In this document: piece after piece, positions 1 to 8,234 of the stretch
Position numbering within the stretch: the first letter of the stretch is position 1
Layout of the letters: each line of letters starts with the position of its first letter
NCBI GenBank assembly: GCA_015056145.1
Contig: SVGY01000005.1
Coordinates: 115,676 to 179,675, forward strand
Direction of reading: 5' to 3'
DNA length: 64,000 nt
From: Clostridiales bacterium
GTDB lineage: Bacteria; Bacillota; Clostridia; Christensenellales; Aristaeellaceae
Notes under the pieces: model-generated
Told to the model about the DNA's origin: nothing
Databases searched by the model: none
The model's input: only the letters and a program-made list of their open reading frames with translations
Translations under genes and position numbers: made by a program

Positions 1-319
1 TGCCGGATGCCACCAGATTGCCTACGATCACCTCAGGCTTGCCGCTGGTCCATTCCCGGTGATCGCCGCCGATGCCATGCAGCAGGTACAGCACCGGGTA
101 TTCCTTATCCTCGGTGTAGCCCACGGGCAGGTAGAGGTTGAACTTGCGCTCCTTTTCGCAGGTGGTGGAATAGTAGGTGATCTCCTGCACCTGAGCATAT
201 TCAACGCCGGTCTGCTTCACGTCATAGCCGCTGACGGGGCGGTAGGGATCCTGCTCCGCAAGGACAGGAACACAGCCCAGGACCAGGATCAGTGCCAGCA
301 GAAAACTCAAAAACCGCAT
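1..319 (-). CDS. Secreted esterase, feruloyl-esterase-like (3' end cut by window edge)
   Basis: The reading frame starts at an ATG at 319 behind a GGAGTG ribosome site and runs off the left edge. About 106 residues are visible. It opens with a signal peptide (MRFLSFLLALILVLGCVPVLA). After this come KFNLYLPVGY and VLYLLHGIGGDHREW, typical of the CE1/esterase D alpha/beta hydrolases that cleave carbohydrate esters outside the cell. The HGIGGD segment corresponds to the oxyanion-loop region of that family. The catalytic Ser, Asp and His would lie beyond the edge, so activity cannot be judged. A second, cytoplasmic-looking relative lies at 18.5 kb. Confidence 0.75.
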   Translation of the reverse strand, partial: MRFLSFLLALILVLGCVPVLAEQDPYRPVSGYDVKQTGVEYAQVQEITYYSTTCEKERKFNLYLPVGYTEDKEYPVLYLLHGIGGDHREWTSGKPEVIVGNLVASG

Positions 320-397
320 ACAGGTCACTCCTTTTGTTAATGTGCTGTTTCCATTATAACCCTGTTAGCCTGCCGGGGCAAGGAAATTGTGCGGTGT

Positions 398-1117
398 TTA
401 TATCATCCCCAGCAGGTTTTTCACTTCCGCAAAGGTTACTTTTGCATATGCAAACAGGATTTTTCTTGACACCGTGTACCACACCGGATGAACAAATTGC
501 AGATACACCGTCTCCCCTTCCTGAAAATACTCTGCGCCAGAGGGCAGCATCCTGACCCGCTGCTGCTCAACACCAAAAATACTTTTGGCGTATTCAAAAG
601 TACCTCCGCAAATCACGAGCCTCGGGCCGATCAGCTCCATCTGCCTGCGCACCACAAAGCCATACCTGTCTGCCGCCTGCACCAGTTCATCATGCTTGCT
701 GGCAGAGCCCCCCGCCGTTTTCTTAATATTGACAATGGCTATATCCAGCAGGTTCTGCTGCAATTTATCAACGTCGAATGAACCATTCCCATTCAAACAA
801 TCCCTGTAGAATATGTTATCTTCCTTCAGCGCTTCCATCCACAGGCAGACGTTGGGCCAGGTTGTATACATTTTATCTGTATAAGCCTGTTTTCTGACGT
901 AGTTATCAAGAAAATCCTCCCAGTCCTCTTGTCTGTCGCGATCGTTTACTTCCTTGAGCAGAAAAGCCGTTCTTATCCCGCTATTCAGAAAAGCTGCCTC
1001 ATCCACAACACCATCAAAAACGATGGGTTTTCCCTCAAACAGGCTGCGGTTTTCTTCCAGCAGGGCCTTTATTTTCCTGTTAATTCCACTTACTTCAGCA
1101 TTCCCCTCATATCTCAT
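398..1117 (-). CDS. Hypothetical protein, possibly uracil-DNA-glycosylase-like fold
   Basis: A 239-residue soluble protein with no signal peptide or membrane segment. An ATG at 1126 directly abuts the AGAGGAGG site. The ATG at 1117 has a normal 9-base spacing and is preferred. It overlaps the end of the upstream gene by 11 bases, so the two are probably translationally coupled. Short segments (AIVNIKKTAGG near residue 130, RLVICGGTF near 170, FVHPVWY near 210) loosely resemble the strand-loop pattern of uracil-DNA-glycosylase superfamily proteins. That is an impression, not an assignment. It is the last gene of a three-gene unit with the two unknown genes upstream. Confidence 0.6.
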   Translation of the reverse strand: MRYEGNAEVSGINRKIKALLEENRSLFEGKPIVFDGVVDEAAFLNSGIRTAFLLKEVNDRDRQEDWEDFLDNYVRKQAYTDKMYTTWPNVCLWMEALKEDNIFYRDCLNGNGSFDVDKLQQNLLDIAIVNIKKTAGGSASKHDELVQAADRYGFVVRRQMELIGPRLVICGGTFEYAKSIFGVEQQRVRMLPSGAEYFQEGETVYLQFVHPVWYTVSRKILFAYAKVTFAEVKNLLGMI

Positions 1118-1565
1118 CCCACTCATCCTCCTCTGGATCCAGCCGAATCAAATCCTCCATTGCGACCGTCCTTTTGCGCCGGATGATGCATTCGGAAATG
1201 GTATTATTCACCAGCAGCTTGCATTTTTCAAAATACTCGCTGCCGCACATGCTGTTTTTGGCAAAAACGCTGCATCTTCCATACAGGCAACACAGCTCCT
1301 CCGCATCCTCAAGAGAGAGGGCGGCCTTGCTCCGGTGCAGTTCCATGTACAGAAGCGTTGCGTTCAGAATGCGGATAATCAGGGATGCGTCGATCCCCCT
1401 GCACTGATCAAAGCATTCCAGCGCCCATTGGTTGATCTCGTCCCAGATGCGGCACAGGAGAAAAAAATCCTTTTCCAGCTGATGGATCTCCGCCTCCTCG
1501 TAAGCATAATCTTCCCAGGGATATTCCTCTGCGATGTTTTCCTCCAGATATTCGTACAGCCTCAC
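1107..1565 (-). CDS. Hypothetical acidic protein
   Basis: A 152-residue protein that starts with GTG at 1565, eight to ten bases after an AAAGGAG site. That GTG overlaps the stop codon of the preceding gene. The product is rich in Glu, Asp and Leu, contains several Cys (C-x-LYGRC near residue 90) and ends in an acidic tail (LDPEEDEWDEI). It is probably helical and soluble. I do not recognise a family. Tight overlaps on both sides place it in one transcription unit with its neighbours. Confidence 0.6.
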   Translation of the reverse strand: MRLYEYLEENIAEEYPWEDYAYEEAEIHQLEKDFFLLCRIWDEINQWALECFDQCRGIDASLIIRILNATLLYMELHRSKAALSLEDAEELCCLYGRCSVFAKNSMCGSEYFEKCKLLVNNTISECIIRRKRTVAMEDLIRLDPEEDEWDEI

Positions 1566-1813
1566 ATTTCAGCGCTCCTTTCCGTTTTTTCCTGCCCATT
1601 CAGCAGCTGCAAAAACCGCAAGCGCATTTCCTCTTTCGTCTCAGACCACGCATCATTTGTCTCAAGCAAATGATCCAGTTCCGAAATATCGTCCGTGATT
1701 TTCACAAGGGCATCGCTTTCGTCGCAATGGGAGCAGTACAGTTGCTCCGGGGGAATTTCCGCCGGGGAAATGTAAATGTCGAATCCCTGATGCTGCTGAT
1801 AAATGTAGATCAT
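1562..1813 (-). CDS. Small hypothetical protein, first gene of a three-gene unit
   Basis: An 83-residue protein. The frame can be extended to a GTG at 1834, but a GGAAGGGA ribosome site sits five bases before the ATG at 1813, which is preferred. It begins MIYIYQQHQGFDIYISP and has one Cys pair (YCSHCDES near residue 28) that might bind metal, though a single C-x2-C is weak evidence. The rest is acidic and probably helical. It overlaps the next gene by a few bases. No family recognised. Confidence 0.55.
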   Translation of the reverse strand: MIYIYQQHQGFDIYISPAEIPPEQLYCSHCDESDALVKITDDISELDHLLETNDAWSETKEEMRLRFLQLLNGQEKTERSAEM

Positions 1814-1935
1814 ACCGTCCCTTCCTATCCACACTTACTTCAGTATATACAGTACCGGAAGAAAAACCAATTCCCTCCCCGGGAAAAAAATTTTTTTATT
1901 CCCTCCCGCCATCAGGCTCCTTTTCGTGCCTTTTT

Positions 1936-2703
1936 TCATCCCCGGGGCAGCTTCTTCACCGCAAAGCCGCCCTCCATGGTAAAGGCCTCCCGGAACCCTG
2001 CCTTGTAGCAAATGTGCTCCGACGGGCCTGCCCACTGCCAGCAGACGGGCAGTGCATTCTGCCTGCAATAATCCACCACAAAGCTCAGCAGCTCACTGGC
2101 GTAGCCCTGGCCCCGGTGCTCCTTTGCTGTTACGATGTAATCAAAGCGGGTATTCCCCAGCGGCGAAAGGTGGATATCCGTGTATACCACTGCTTTGCCC
2201 TGCAGGCAGCCCACAAACAGCAGGCCGTTTTCCTGCTCCGCCCTGTTTTTCGTTACCGCCACCTCCCAGGGTTCCCCCGAGGGAATGAGAATGTCCCTGG
2301 CGATGCGCTCATCCCATTGCGACAGCACTTGGATATCCAGCCTTTTGGGCGTTACGATGGCATTTTCCGCGGACAGGATCATGACCCGGTGATCTTCCTC
2401 CGGGGTGTAGGTAAAGCCGCAGGAAGCAAGAGTTTCCAGGTTGTTCCGGAAATAATCCTTCTCAAAAGGATGATAGATGGAGGCATCCATGCCCCGTCCG
2501 TGGTAAAAGGCGGCGATGTCCTCCAGCGCCCCACGCAGGTCGCCGATTCTGTCCGGATAGATGCAGGCGTGGTTGCCGTCGTAGGAATCCGGGTTATCGG
2601 GCATGTAATAAAGCGTGCCGTAGTCCCGCTCTTCATACTGGGCAAAGAGGCGGGGAAAGTCGTTTTCCTCCTGTTTGATGGAGGCGATAATCTTTTCGTC
2701 CAT
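1936..2703 (-). CDS. GNAT-family N-acetyltransferase
   Basis: A 255-residue protein whose last third is a GNAT domain. It has a beta strand FDYIVTAKEHRGQGYASELL (residues about 188-207) carrying the Q/R-x-x-G-x-G/A acetyl-CoA loop as HRGQGYA, followed by a helix and a C-terminal WQWAGPSEHICYKAGF strand. The first two thirds form a divergent N-terminal half of unknown fold. The family moves an acetyl group from acetyl-CoA to an amine; the substrate cannot be read from sequence. The start is an ATG at 2703 with AAAGGAG seven bases upstream. It lies 13 bases after the DUF1810 gene, so the two probably share a transcript. Confidence 0.8.
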   Translation of the reverse strand: MDEKIIASIKQEENDFPRLFAQYEERDYGTLYYMPDNPDSYDGNHACIYPDRIGDLRGALEDIAAFYHGRGMDASIYHPFEKDYFRNNLETLASCGFTYTPEEDHRVMILSAENAIVTPKRLDIQVLSQWDERIARDILIPSGEPWEVAVTKNRAEQENGLLFVGCLQGKAVVYTDIHLSPLGNTRFDYIVTAKEHRGQGYASELLSFVVDYCRQNALPVCWQWAGPSEHICYKAGFREAFTMEGGFAVKKLPRG

Positions 2704-2716
2704 GGGAAGACTCCTT

Positions 2717-3151
2717 TCAGAGGGACTTCAACATACCCAGGGTACGCCTGTCTGGTTTTCCATTGTAGAATTTATCCAGCACCTTCTGGAAAATATCCGT
2801 TTCCGGGGATGCCTCCCGGAACAGCGTCATGCAGGAGCACACCTTCAGGTCGTCCGGCGAGGGCAGAATGTAGTTGATAGGGCCCTTTTGCTCATACAGC
2901 GCCTGGCTGATCTCCACAAGGCGGCTGCCCAGTACCGGATGCTGCATATACTCTCGTGCTTCCTGCAGATTCTGTATGCCGTAATAGTTGGCCGTGCTGC
3001 TGTAGCCCAGCCCGTACAGTTGGGGAAAAACATACCATATCCAATGGCTTGTTTTGCACCCCCTGCGGATTTCACCAAGGGCTGTTTCATAGGCAGGATA
3101 AAAGGTTTTCCCTTCCTGTGCTGCAAGAAACTTTTCTGCATCCAAATTCAT
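2717..3151 (-). CDS. DUF1810-family protein
   Basis: A 144-residue protein matching the DUF1810 family (about 140 residues) from end to end. The hallmark HWIWYVFPQLYGLGYSS stretch (residues about 36-52) and the following YYGIQNLQEAREYM segment are clear. The biochemical role of the family is unknown to me. An upstream in-frame ATG at 3169 lies before the AGGAGG site; the ATG at 3151 has correct spacing and is used. It is followed 13 bases later by the GNAT gene. Confidence 0.85.
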   Translation of the reverse strand: MNLDAEKFLAAQEGKTFYPAYETALGEIRRGCKTSHWIWYVFPQLYGLGYSSTANYYGIQNLQEAREYMQHPVLGSRLVEISQALYEQKGPINYILPSPDDLKVCSCMTLFREASPETDIFQKVLDKFYNGKPDRRTLGMLKSL

Positions 3152-3339
3152 AATATCCTCCTGTCCCATCCTGCCGCATCATGGCAGCAAAGACGTTTTT
3201 CCTATTGTGACGTTTTTCATCTACCCGAATTATAGCACATATTGCCGACCGTGACAAAGTGCGTGCCGGCTTGTGTTCCTGTACGGTTTATGCTACCATT
3301 GCGGATAGAGATCAACCGTTTTTTTAGGAGGAAAGATTT

Positions 3340-3762
3340 ATGAAAATCACGCCTACCCTGAATTTCGGCGGATGCTGCCGGGAAGCAATACAGCTGTATG
3401 CAGAAGCCTTCAACGGCACCATCTCCTGCATGGTCACTTACCGGGAGGCCAACGATCCGGCCTACCTGCCCCTGCTAAGGGAAGATCAGCTGGACTATAT
3501 CTACCATGCAGAGCTCTTGCTCGGCCACGAGCGCATCATCATGAGCGACCATGCGGATATCGATTTTACAGTGTGCTACTCCAATTTTCTTACCATTATG
3601 TACGATACAAAGGAAGAGGTACAGCGTGCCTACACCCTCATGAAGGAAGGCAGCACCACTATCTAAGAGATGGCCGCCACCCCCTACAGTTCCTGCCGTG
3701 TGGTTTTTGTGGACCGTTTCGGCATCCGCTGGGGAATCATGACCGAACAAACAGAGCGTTAA
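3340..3762 (+). pseudogene. PhnB-like VOC (glyoxalase-fold) protein broken by an in-frame stop
   Basis: It begins MKITPTLNFGGCCREAIQLY, typical of PhnB/3-demethylubiquinone-9 3-methyltransferase-like VOC proteins of about 140 residues. Translation from the ATG at 3340 (RBS AGGAGGA) stops at a TAA at 3664-3666 after 108 codons. The same frame continues past it as EMAATPYSSCRVVFVDRFGIRWG and ends with MTEQTER, TAA at 3760-3762. That is the conserved C-terminus of the family, so one base change has most likely turned a Tyr codon into TAA. The product would lack the last strand pair of the fold. A sequencing error is the main alternative. Confidence 0.8.
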
Positions 3763-3916
3763 TGGCTGCCCGTAGGGGCTTGGGCATAATTCATTTTCCC
3801 AAAAACCCTCTGAGGGCTCACTGCCCATGCAGAGGGTTTGCTGTATACAGCTACTTGCCAAGCCGACTGTTTTTGTTTATACTCAGTTTAGTTTTTTATG
3901 AAGGGGAGGCTGCGCC

Positions 3917-5038
3917 GTGCATTTTTCTTTGCTCAGGGTCAAGCAGTTCCGCAACTACCCCTTTCTGGAGCTGGCGCCCTCGCCGGGCATCACCGTTCTC
4001 TACGGCCAGAACGGCGCTGGCAAAACCAATCTTTTGGAGGCCATGCACCTGCTTTCCCTGGGCCGCAGCCACCGCACCCCCACCGACCGGGAAATGATCG
4101 CCCAGGGGGAAGCCGCCGCCCTTATCCACGGCCAGACCCAGCGCATGGACGGCCGTCACGATATCGAGGTACGCCTCTATGCCCAGGAAAAGCCCCAGAA
4201 GCGGGTCATGCTTTACGGCAAGCCTGCCCAGCGCATATCCGACATGATGGGCCACGCCACGGTGGTCATGTTTTCGCCGGAGGATATACGCATCGTCCGG
4301 GACGGCCCCGCTGCAAGGCGTCGCTTTGTGGATATGCAGCTGAGCCAGATCCGCCCGGAATACCTCAAGGTACTGCGAACCTATCTCAGCGTGCTGGAAA
4401 GCCGAAACACCCTTCTCAAGCAGGACAAACTGGGGCTTGTGTCGGATTTTTCCGCCGAGCTGGACATCTGGGACGAGCAGCTTGCCCGGGCCGCTGCGCC
4501 GCTGGTGAGGCACCGCCGCTGGTTTCTTGAGGAGCTGAAAAAATATGCCGCCGAAGAATATGCAGGAATAGCGGAAAATCCCGGCGAACCTTTCTCTCTG
4601 GAATATATGGGCAGCCTTGCCCGGGCCGACGACCCTGCAGCCAGAATGCTGGAAGGCCTCCGGCGCAGCCGGGAGGAGGACCGCCGCCGGCTGTATACCA
4701 CCTTCGGCCCCCACCGGGATGATGTGGCCCTGATGCTTTACGGCAGGGATCTCAGGGCCATGGGCAGTCAGGGCCAGCTGCGCACCGCCGTTCTGAGCAT
4801 GAAGCTGGGCGAGATTCGCCTCATCCGTCAGGAGATGGGCGAAGCTCCCACACTGCTTCTGGACGATGTTTTCAGCGAGCTGGATGTGAAGCGGCGCAGT
4901 GCATTGCTGCGCTCCACCACCGGTATACAAACCCTCATCACCTGCACCGATCGTCAGGATGCCGCCGACGCACGGGCCGACCAGTTCATCCGTGTATCCA
5001 GCACAGCAGACGGCGCAGGCTGCATTCAGGTGGAATGA
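3917..5038 (+). CDS. recF: DNA replication and repair protein RecF
   Basis: A 373-residue RecF, the SMC-like ATPase that helps load RecA at single-strand gaps. The P-loop GQNGAGKTN is at residues 30-38, an ABC-type signature segment (SQGQLRTAVLSM) is near 283, and a Walker B TLLLDDVFSELD is near 312. Length is normal for the family. The start is a GTG at 3917, seven bases after GGGGAGG. recF usually sits beside dnaA/dnaN/gyrB near the origin. Here it is followed by an unrelated acyltransferase-like gene and preceded by a broken VOC gene, so no origin is implied. Confidence 0.95.
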   Translation: MHFSLLRVKQFRNYPFLELAPSPGITVLYGQNGAGKTNLLEAMHLLSLGRSHRTPTDREMIAQGEAAALIHGQTQRMDGRHDIEVRLYAQEKPQKRVMLYGKPAQRISDMMGHATVVMFSPEDIRIVRDGPAARRRFVDMQLSQIRPEYLKVLRTYLSVLESRNTLLKQDKLGLVSDFSAELDIWDEQLARAAAPLVRHRRWFLEELKKYAAEEYAGIAENPGEPFSLEYMGSLARADDPAARMLEGLRRSREEDRRRLYTTFGPHRDDVALMLYGRDLRAMGSQGQLRTAVLSMKLGEIRLIRQEMGEAPTLLLDDVFSELDVKRRSALLRSTTGIQTLITCTDRQDAADARADQFIRVSSTADGAGCIQVE

Positions 5039-5144
5039 TCCCGCCATCATCATCCTCTTTCTTCCCCTGGGGAATTCCCGGCCCCGGCCGGTTTCCATAC
5101 AGAATCATTTGCCATTATTCTCACCACAGAAAGGATGTATCCAC

Positions 5145-6080
5145 ATGTTTGGACGCAGACCGGAAGGCCGCCGTGTTAAAGGCCTGGATCCCATCATTCA
5201 GATCACGCCCTACCTGATGCCCCAGCGTTGCGACGCACAGGTATTCCTCAGCTACGATGCCGATTACGAACCCCTGATGAAGTACATCGCCGCCAAGAGC
5301 CGTGAAGGTGTAAAGATCACCTTCATGGAGCTGCTCATTGCAGCCTACGTCCGTGCTGCCTCTCAGGTGCCGGAAACCAACCGCTTCATCATGAACAAGC
5401 AGTTCTACAACCGTACCGAGCTCACCGTCAGCTTCACCCTCCTGCTGGACACCAAGGACGATTCCATCGAAGAAAATGCCGTAAAGATCAAGTTCGATCC
5501 CTCCGACACCATCTTTGACGTCAGCGCCCGTGTGAAGCAGGCCATTGTGGAAAACCGCAAGGTGGAAGAACCTGGCTTCCTCATCAAGCTGGCTTCCGCA
5601 CTGCTGAAGGTGCCCGGCCTTGCCAACCTGGTAGTGGGCCTGGTAAAGCTGCTGGACCGCTACGGCATCTGCCCCAAGGCTCTCATTGATTTCCTGCCCT
5701 TCCACTGCAGCATGTTCATCACCAACATGGCCTCCATCGGCATGACCCGTGTATACCACCACATCTACAACTTCGGCAACACCAGCCTGTTCATGTCCCT
5801 GGGCACCCCCATCCGTTCCAATGCTGTGGACCGTGAAGGCAAGGTATACCGCAAGGCCGTGCTGCCCATCGGCATGACTGCTGACGAGCGTGTTTGCGGC
5901 GGCGCCATGTACGCCCGCCTCTTCGCTCACATGAAGCGCATCCTCGCTCACCCCGAAGAGCTGGAACTCCCCCCCGAAACCGTCCGCTTCAACCACGGCT
6001 GCGAGTTCCACGTCGCCAAGCCTGATAACGTTGCTGTTCCCCAGAAGGACGAAGGCAACGGCGTTACGGTGGAAGGCTGA
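5145..6080 (+). CDS. Stand-alone 2-oxoacid dehydrogenase E2-like protein lacking the HxxxDG motif
   Basis: A 311-residue protein resembling the catalytic domain of E2 acyltransferases (chloramphenicol-acetyltransferase fold), with no lipoyl or subunit-binding domain. The E2 region that normally reads DHRxxDGA appears here as ADERVCGGAM (about residues 249-258), so both the catalytic His and the Asp are replaced. The core strands are present (FMELLIAAYVRAA near 65, SMFITNMASIGMTRVYH near 190). It starts at the ATG at 5145 behind AAAGGATG; the longer open frame reaches back into recF but has no ribosome site. It follows recF by about 100 bases. Function unknown; a binding rather than catalytic role is an inference. 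Confidence 0.7.
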   Translation: MFGRRPEGRRVKGLDPIIQITPYLMPQRCDAQVFLSYDADYEPLMKYIAAKSREGVKITFMELLIAAYVRAASQVPETNRFIMNKQFYNRTELTVSFTLLLDTKDDSIEENAVKIKFDPSDTIFDVSARVKQAIVENRKVEEPGFLIKLASALLKVPGLANLVVGLVKLLDRYGICPKALIDFLPFHCSMFITNMASIGMTRVYHHIYNFGNTSLFMSLGTPIRSNAVDREGKVYRKAVLPIGMTADERVCGGAMYARLFAHMKRILAHPEELELPPETVRFNHGCEFHVAKPDNVAVPQKDEGNGVTVEG

Positions 6081-6113
6081 TTGAGGGAACTGCGTTGAGG
6101 ACGGGGAACGGCG

Positions 6114-6441
6114 TTCTTTCTTTTCTGAGAAAAGAAAGAACCAAAGAAAAGCGCATTTATATTTGAATTGAGGCAAGCAACAGAGCTCCCGGGTGGCCGG
6201 GGCTCTTGTTGTTTTTCAGCGGCCTACGGGACGGGGGCGGGGGACGGGGGGCGGCGTTCTTTCTTTTCTGAGAAAAGAAAGAACCAAAGAAAAGCGCTTT
6301 TTTATTGGGATTGTGGCAAGCACCCATGCACAAAAACAGGGCCTCCCATCCGGAAGACCCTGTCTGCAATGATCTGCTGGCTGTCAAAGCGTATGGCCTT
6401 TGCCATGCGCTTTTCTTTTGCTTCTTTTCTGAGAAAAGAAG
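6114..6441. repeat. Array of TTCTTTC-type hairpins alternating with variable terminator-like hairpins
   Basis: This 387-base gap between convergent genes holds three constant hairpins. Two are identical (arms TTCTTTCTTTTC and GAAAAGAAAGAA around TGA, at 6114-6140 and 6257-6283), each followed by CCAAAGAAAAGCGC. A shorter one lies at 6421-6441. Between them are two different hairpins: one near 6177-6215 ending in a T-run, and one near 6336-6361 with ACAGGG/CCCTGT arms. The same constant hairpin recurs at 44.6 kb beside another terminator. No plausible gene is seen in the gap. Confidence 0.75.
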
Positions 6442-6467
6442 GCCCACTCATCCGCCAAAAGCAAAAA

Positions 6468-7139
6468 TTACTTGTAGTTGACGCAGTAGTTTTCGCCCTT
6501 GAGTCCGGGGAAAGCGCCGTCGGCGATCATATCCTTCATGTCATCATGAGCGATGAGCCACTTGTCCACAGCCCAGAGCAGAGCGCCGTCGCCTTCGGCG
6601 GGGCGTGGATTGGCCAGAGCGGCATTGGTGCCACGGGGCAGCACAACGATGCAGCGGAAGCCTTCATCGCTTACCTGGCAGGGAGCATAGTGCAGGGTGG
6701 TGGCGTACACTTCGATGGTGGTTCCCTTGGGCACATAGAAGGCCTTCACCTTGCCGGCGGGAAGAACGCCGTCTTCCATATCCTGCTGGGATGCCAGCAG
6801 CAGCACCACGTCGGTCACGGCGATGTTATGCTCGCTGGAACGATGGTACTCCAGGCAGTTGAGCATCTGGTTATAGCCCCAGCACAGGCCGATCTGGCAG
6901 CTGCCTTCGCCACGGAGGCTATTCTTCACCTGGGCGAATGCGGGCAGGGCTTCCAGGGCGGGAGCGTCGGTGACGTATTCGCAGGTGCCGTCGGGCATGG
7001 GGATCTCTTTGATGCAGGTTTCGATCAGGCTGGCGGCGTCAAAATCGATGACGCGGCCGAAGGGGCGGAACTCGGGGTCGTTGACGGAGTAGAAAGGCAG
7101 ACCGGGGTTGAGGTTGCGCAGGGTTTCCAAAGTGCTCAT
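6468..7139 (-). CDS. DUF4867-family protein
   Basis: A 223-residue protein beginning MSTLETLRNLNPGLPFYSVNDPEF, with RPFGRV near residue 27 and a central cupin-like stretch (FYVPKGTTIEVYATTLHYAPC, residues about 140-160). This matches the DUF4867 family of Bacillota, usually seen near sugar-processing genes. The start is the ATG at 7139 with AAAGGAGG upstream. A longer frame to 7421 runs into the neighbouring gene and is rejected. It follows the aldose-epimerase gene by 19 bases, which supports a shared role in sugar metabolism. The reaction is unknown. Confidence 0.75.
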   Translation of the reverse strand: MSTLETLRNLNPGLPFYSVNDPEFRPFGRVIDFDAASLIETCIKEIPMPDGTCEYVTDAPALEALPAFAQVKNSLRGEGSCQIGLCWGYNQMLNCLEYHRSSEHNIAVTDVVLLLASQQDMEDGVLPAGKVKAFYVPKGTTIEVYATTLHYAPCQVSDEGFRCIVVLPRGTNAALANPRPAEGDGALLWAVDKWLIAHDDMKDMIADGAFPGLKGENYCVNYK

Positions 7140-7158
7140 GGGGGATTCCTCCTTTGAT

Positions 7159-8007
7159 TTATCCAATGGTGATGATGTGATCCCGGGAAGCTTTTTCGCC
7201 GGGGTTGAGGCCGATATAATGGGGTTTTTGGGAAATATCGTGGGGTGCGTCCACAAAATCGGGATGATTGTTCCAGGGCTCGATGCACAGGTAGGGCGCA
7301 CCGGGTTTATGCCAGAACATGATGGTGGAATTGCCGGGGAAATCCACCCGAACGGGGCGGCTGCCGTCCTTGCGCTGCAGGGTAACGCCGGTGGAGCGAA
7401 GGCCGAAAAAAACCAGCGCATCGTTCATGAGCAGCTCTTCGTTCAGGTCGAGGATACGGGTATTATCACCAAGAAGGACTCCTTCGTGGTGGATGAGAGT
7501 ACCCTCCAGCGGGTGATGGAGCAAAGTTTCCGGCTCGTCAAACACCAGCTGATAGTCCTCCATGCGGCCGGGGCAGGCGTAAGCCTCGTGGCCGCCCATG
7601 GTGGCCCAGATGATGCGCTCGTCCTTGTTTTCCAGCTGATAGGAAACATGGATGCGGTTATTGTCCAGCCAGTAGATGGCCCGGAAGGCATACCGGAAGG
7701 GGAAGCCGGGTTTCTGTGCCGTAAGCAGGAAGGTGGCGCAGGTTTCGTCGGCGGATTCAAGGGCCCATTCTTCGCCACGGGCAAAGCCGTGCTTCTGCAT
7801 GGGGTACCATTGACCGTCCAGCTCATAGCCGTCATCCCGCATGCCACCGGCTACAGGAAACAGAACCGGCGCACGGCCCGTCCAGAAGGCAGGATCGCCG
7901 TTCCAGAGGCGTTCCTGGCCGTCCTTGTCCAGAATGGACTGAATCTCTGCGCCTTTGGTGGAAATACGCAGGGTAAGGTGTTGATTTTTCAGCGTAACTT
8001 CGGGCAT
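7159..8007 (-). CDS. Aldose 1-epimerase family protein (LacX-like)
   Basis: A 282-residue member of the galactose mutarotase superfamily, which interconverts alpha and beta anomers of sugars. Family features are NQHLTLRISTKGAEIQSI at the N-terminus, the RAPVLFPVAG strand near residue 45, MQKHGFARGEEW near 70 with the catalytic-type His, and GGHEAYACP near 138. The C-terminal CIEPWNNHPDF corresponds to the 'EPW' signature. AAGGAG lies seven bases before the ATG at 8007 but only two before the ATG at 8013, so 8007 is preferred. It is first in a two-gene unit with the DUF4867 gene. Confidence 0.85.
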   Translation of the reverse strand: MPEVTLKNQHLTLRISTKGAEIQSILDKDGQERLWNGDPAFWTGRAPVLFPVAGGMRDDGYELDGQWYPMQKHGFARGEEWALESADETCATFLLTAQKPGFPFRYAFRAIYWLDNNRIHVSYQLENKDERIIWATMGGHEAYACPGRMEDYQLVFDEPETLLHHPLEGTLIHHEGVLLGDNTRILDLNEELLMNDALVFFGLRSTGVTLQRKDGSRPVRVDFPGNSTIMFWHKPGAPYLCIEPWNNHPDFVDAPHDISQKPHYIGLNPGEKASRDHIITIG

Positions 8008-8125
8008 GGGCATTCTCCTTGCAGGGCAGGATTCATTTTTGTGGGTTAGTAAAGTATATTTTATAACATCCTTTCGGGATGGTCAATAGGTTTTGGGAAA
8101 ATGTTTTCAGGGCGCAGATGTACGC

Positions 8126-8154
8126 TTGCGCATTTGTGCGCATGCGTGTATAAT
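8126..8154 (+). promoter_or_regulatory. Sigma-A-type promoter for the membrane protein at 8.2 kb
   Basis: TTGCGC at 8126-8131 and a perfect TATAAT at 8149-8154 are separated by 17 bases. Transcription would begin near 8161, leaving a leader of about 75 bases before the ATG at 8235. Confidence 0.7.
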
Positions 8155-8234
8155 ATGTGGAGAAATATGGCGACAGCTTCCCGCCCGGATTGCTGGTCGC
8201 TGAAGGAAAAACGAATGAGAGGAGATTTCACCAG

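Noticed and set aside
3803..3839. AAACCCTCTG/CAGAGGGTTT inverted repeat before recF as a terminator
   Set aside because: The arms pair, but the loop is long (17 bases) and no T-run follows.
3896..5098. A 400-codon minus-strand frame opposite recF
   Set aside because: Antisense shadow of recF with no ribosome site and no recognisable domain.
3763..6110. Replication origin next to recF
   Set aside because: No dnaA, dnaN or gyrB and no DnaA-box cluster was recognised around recF.
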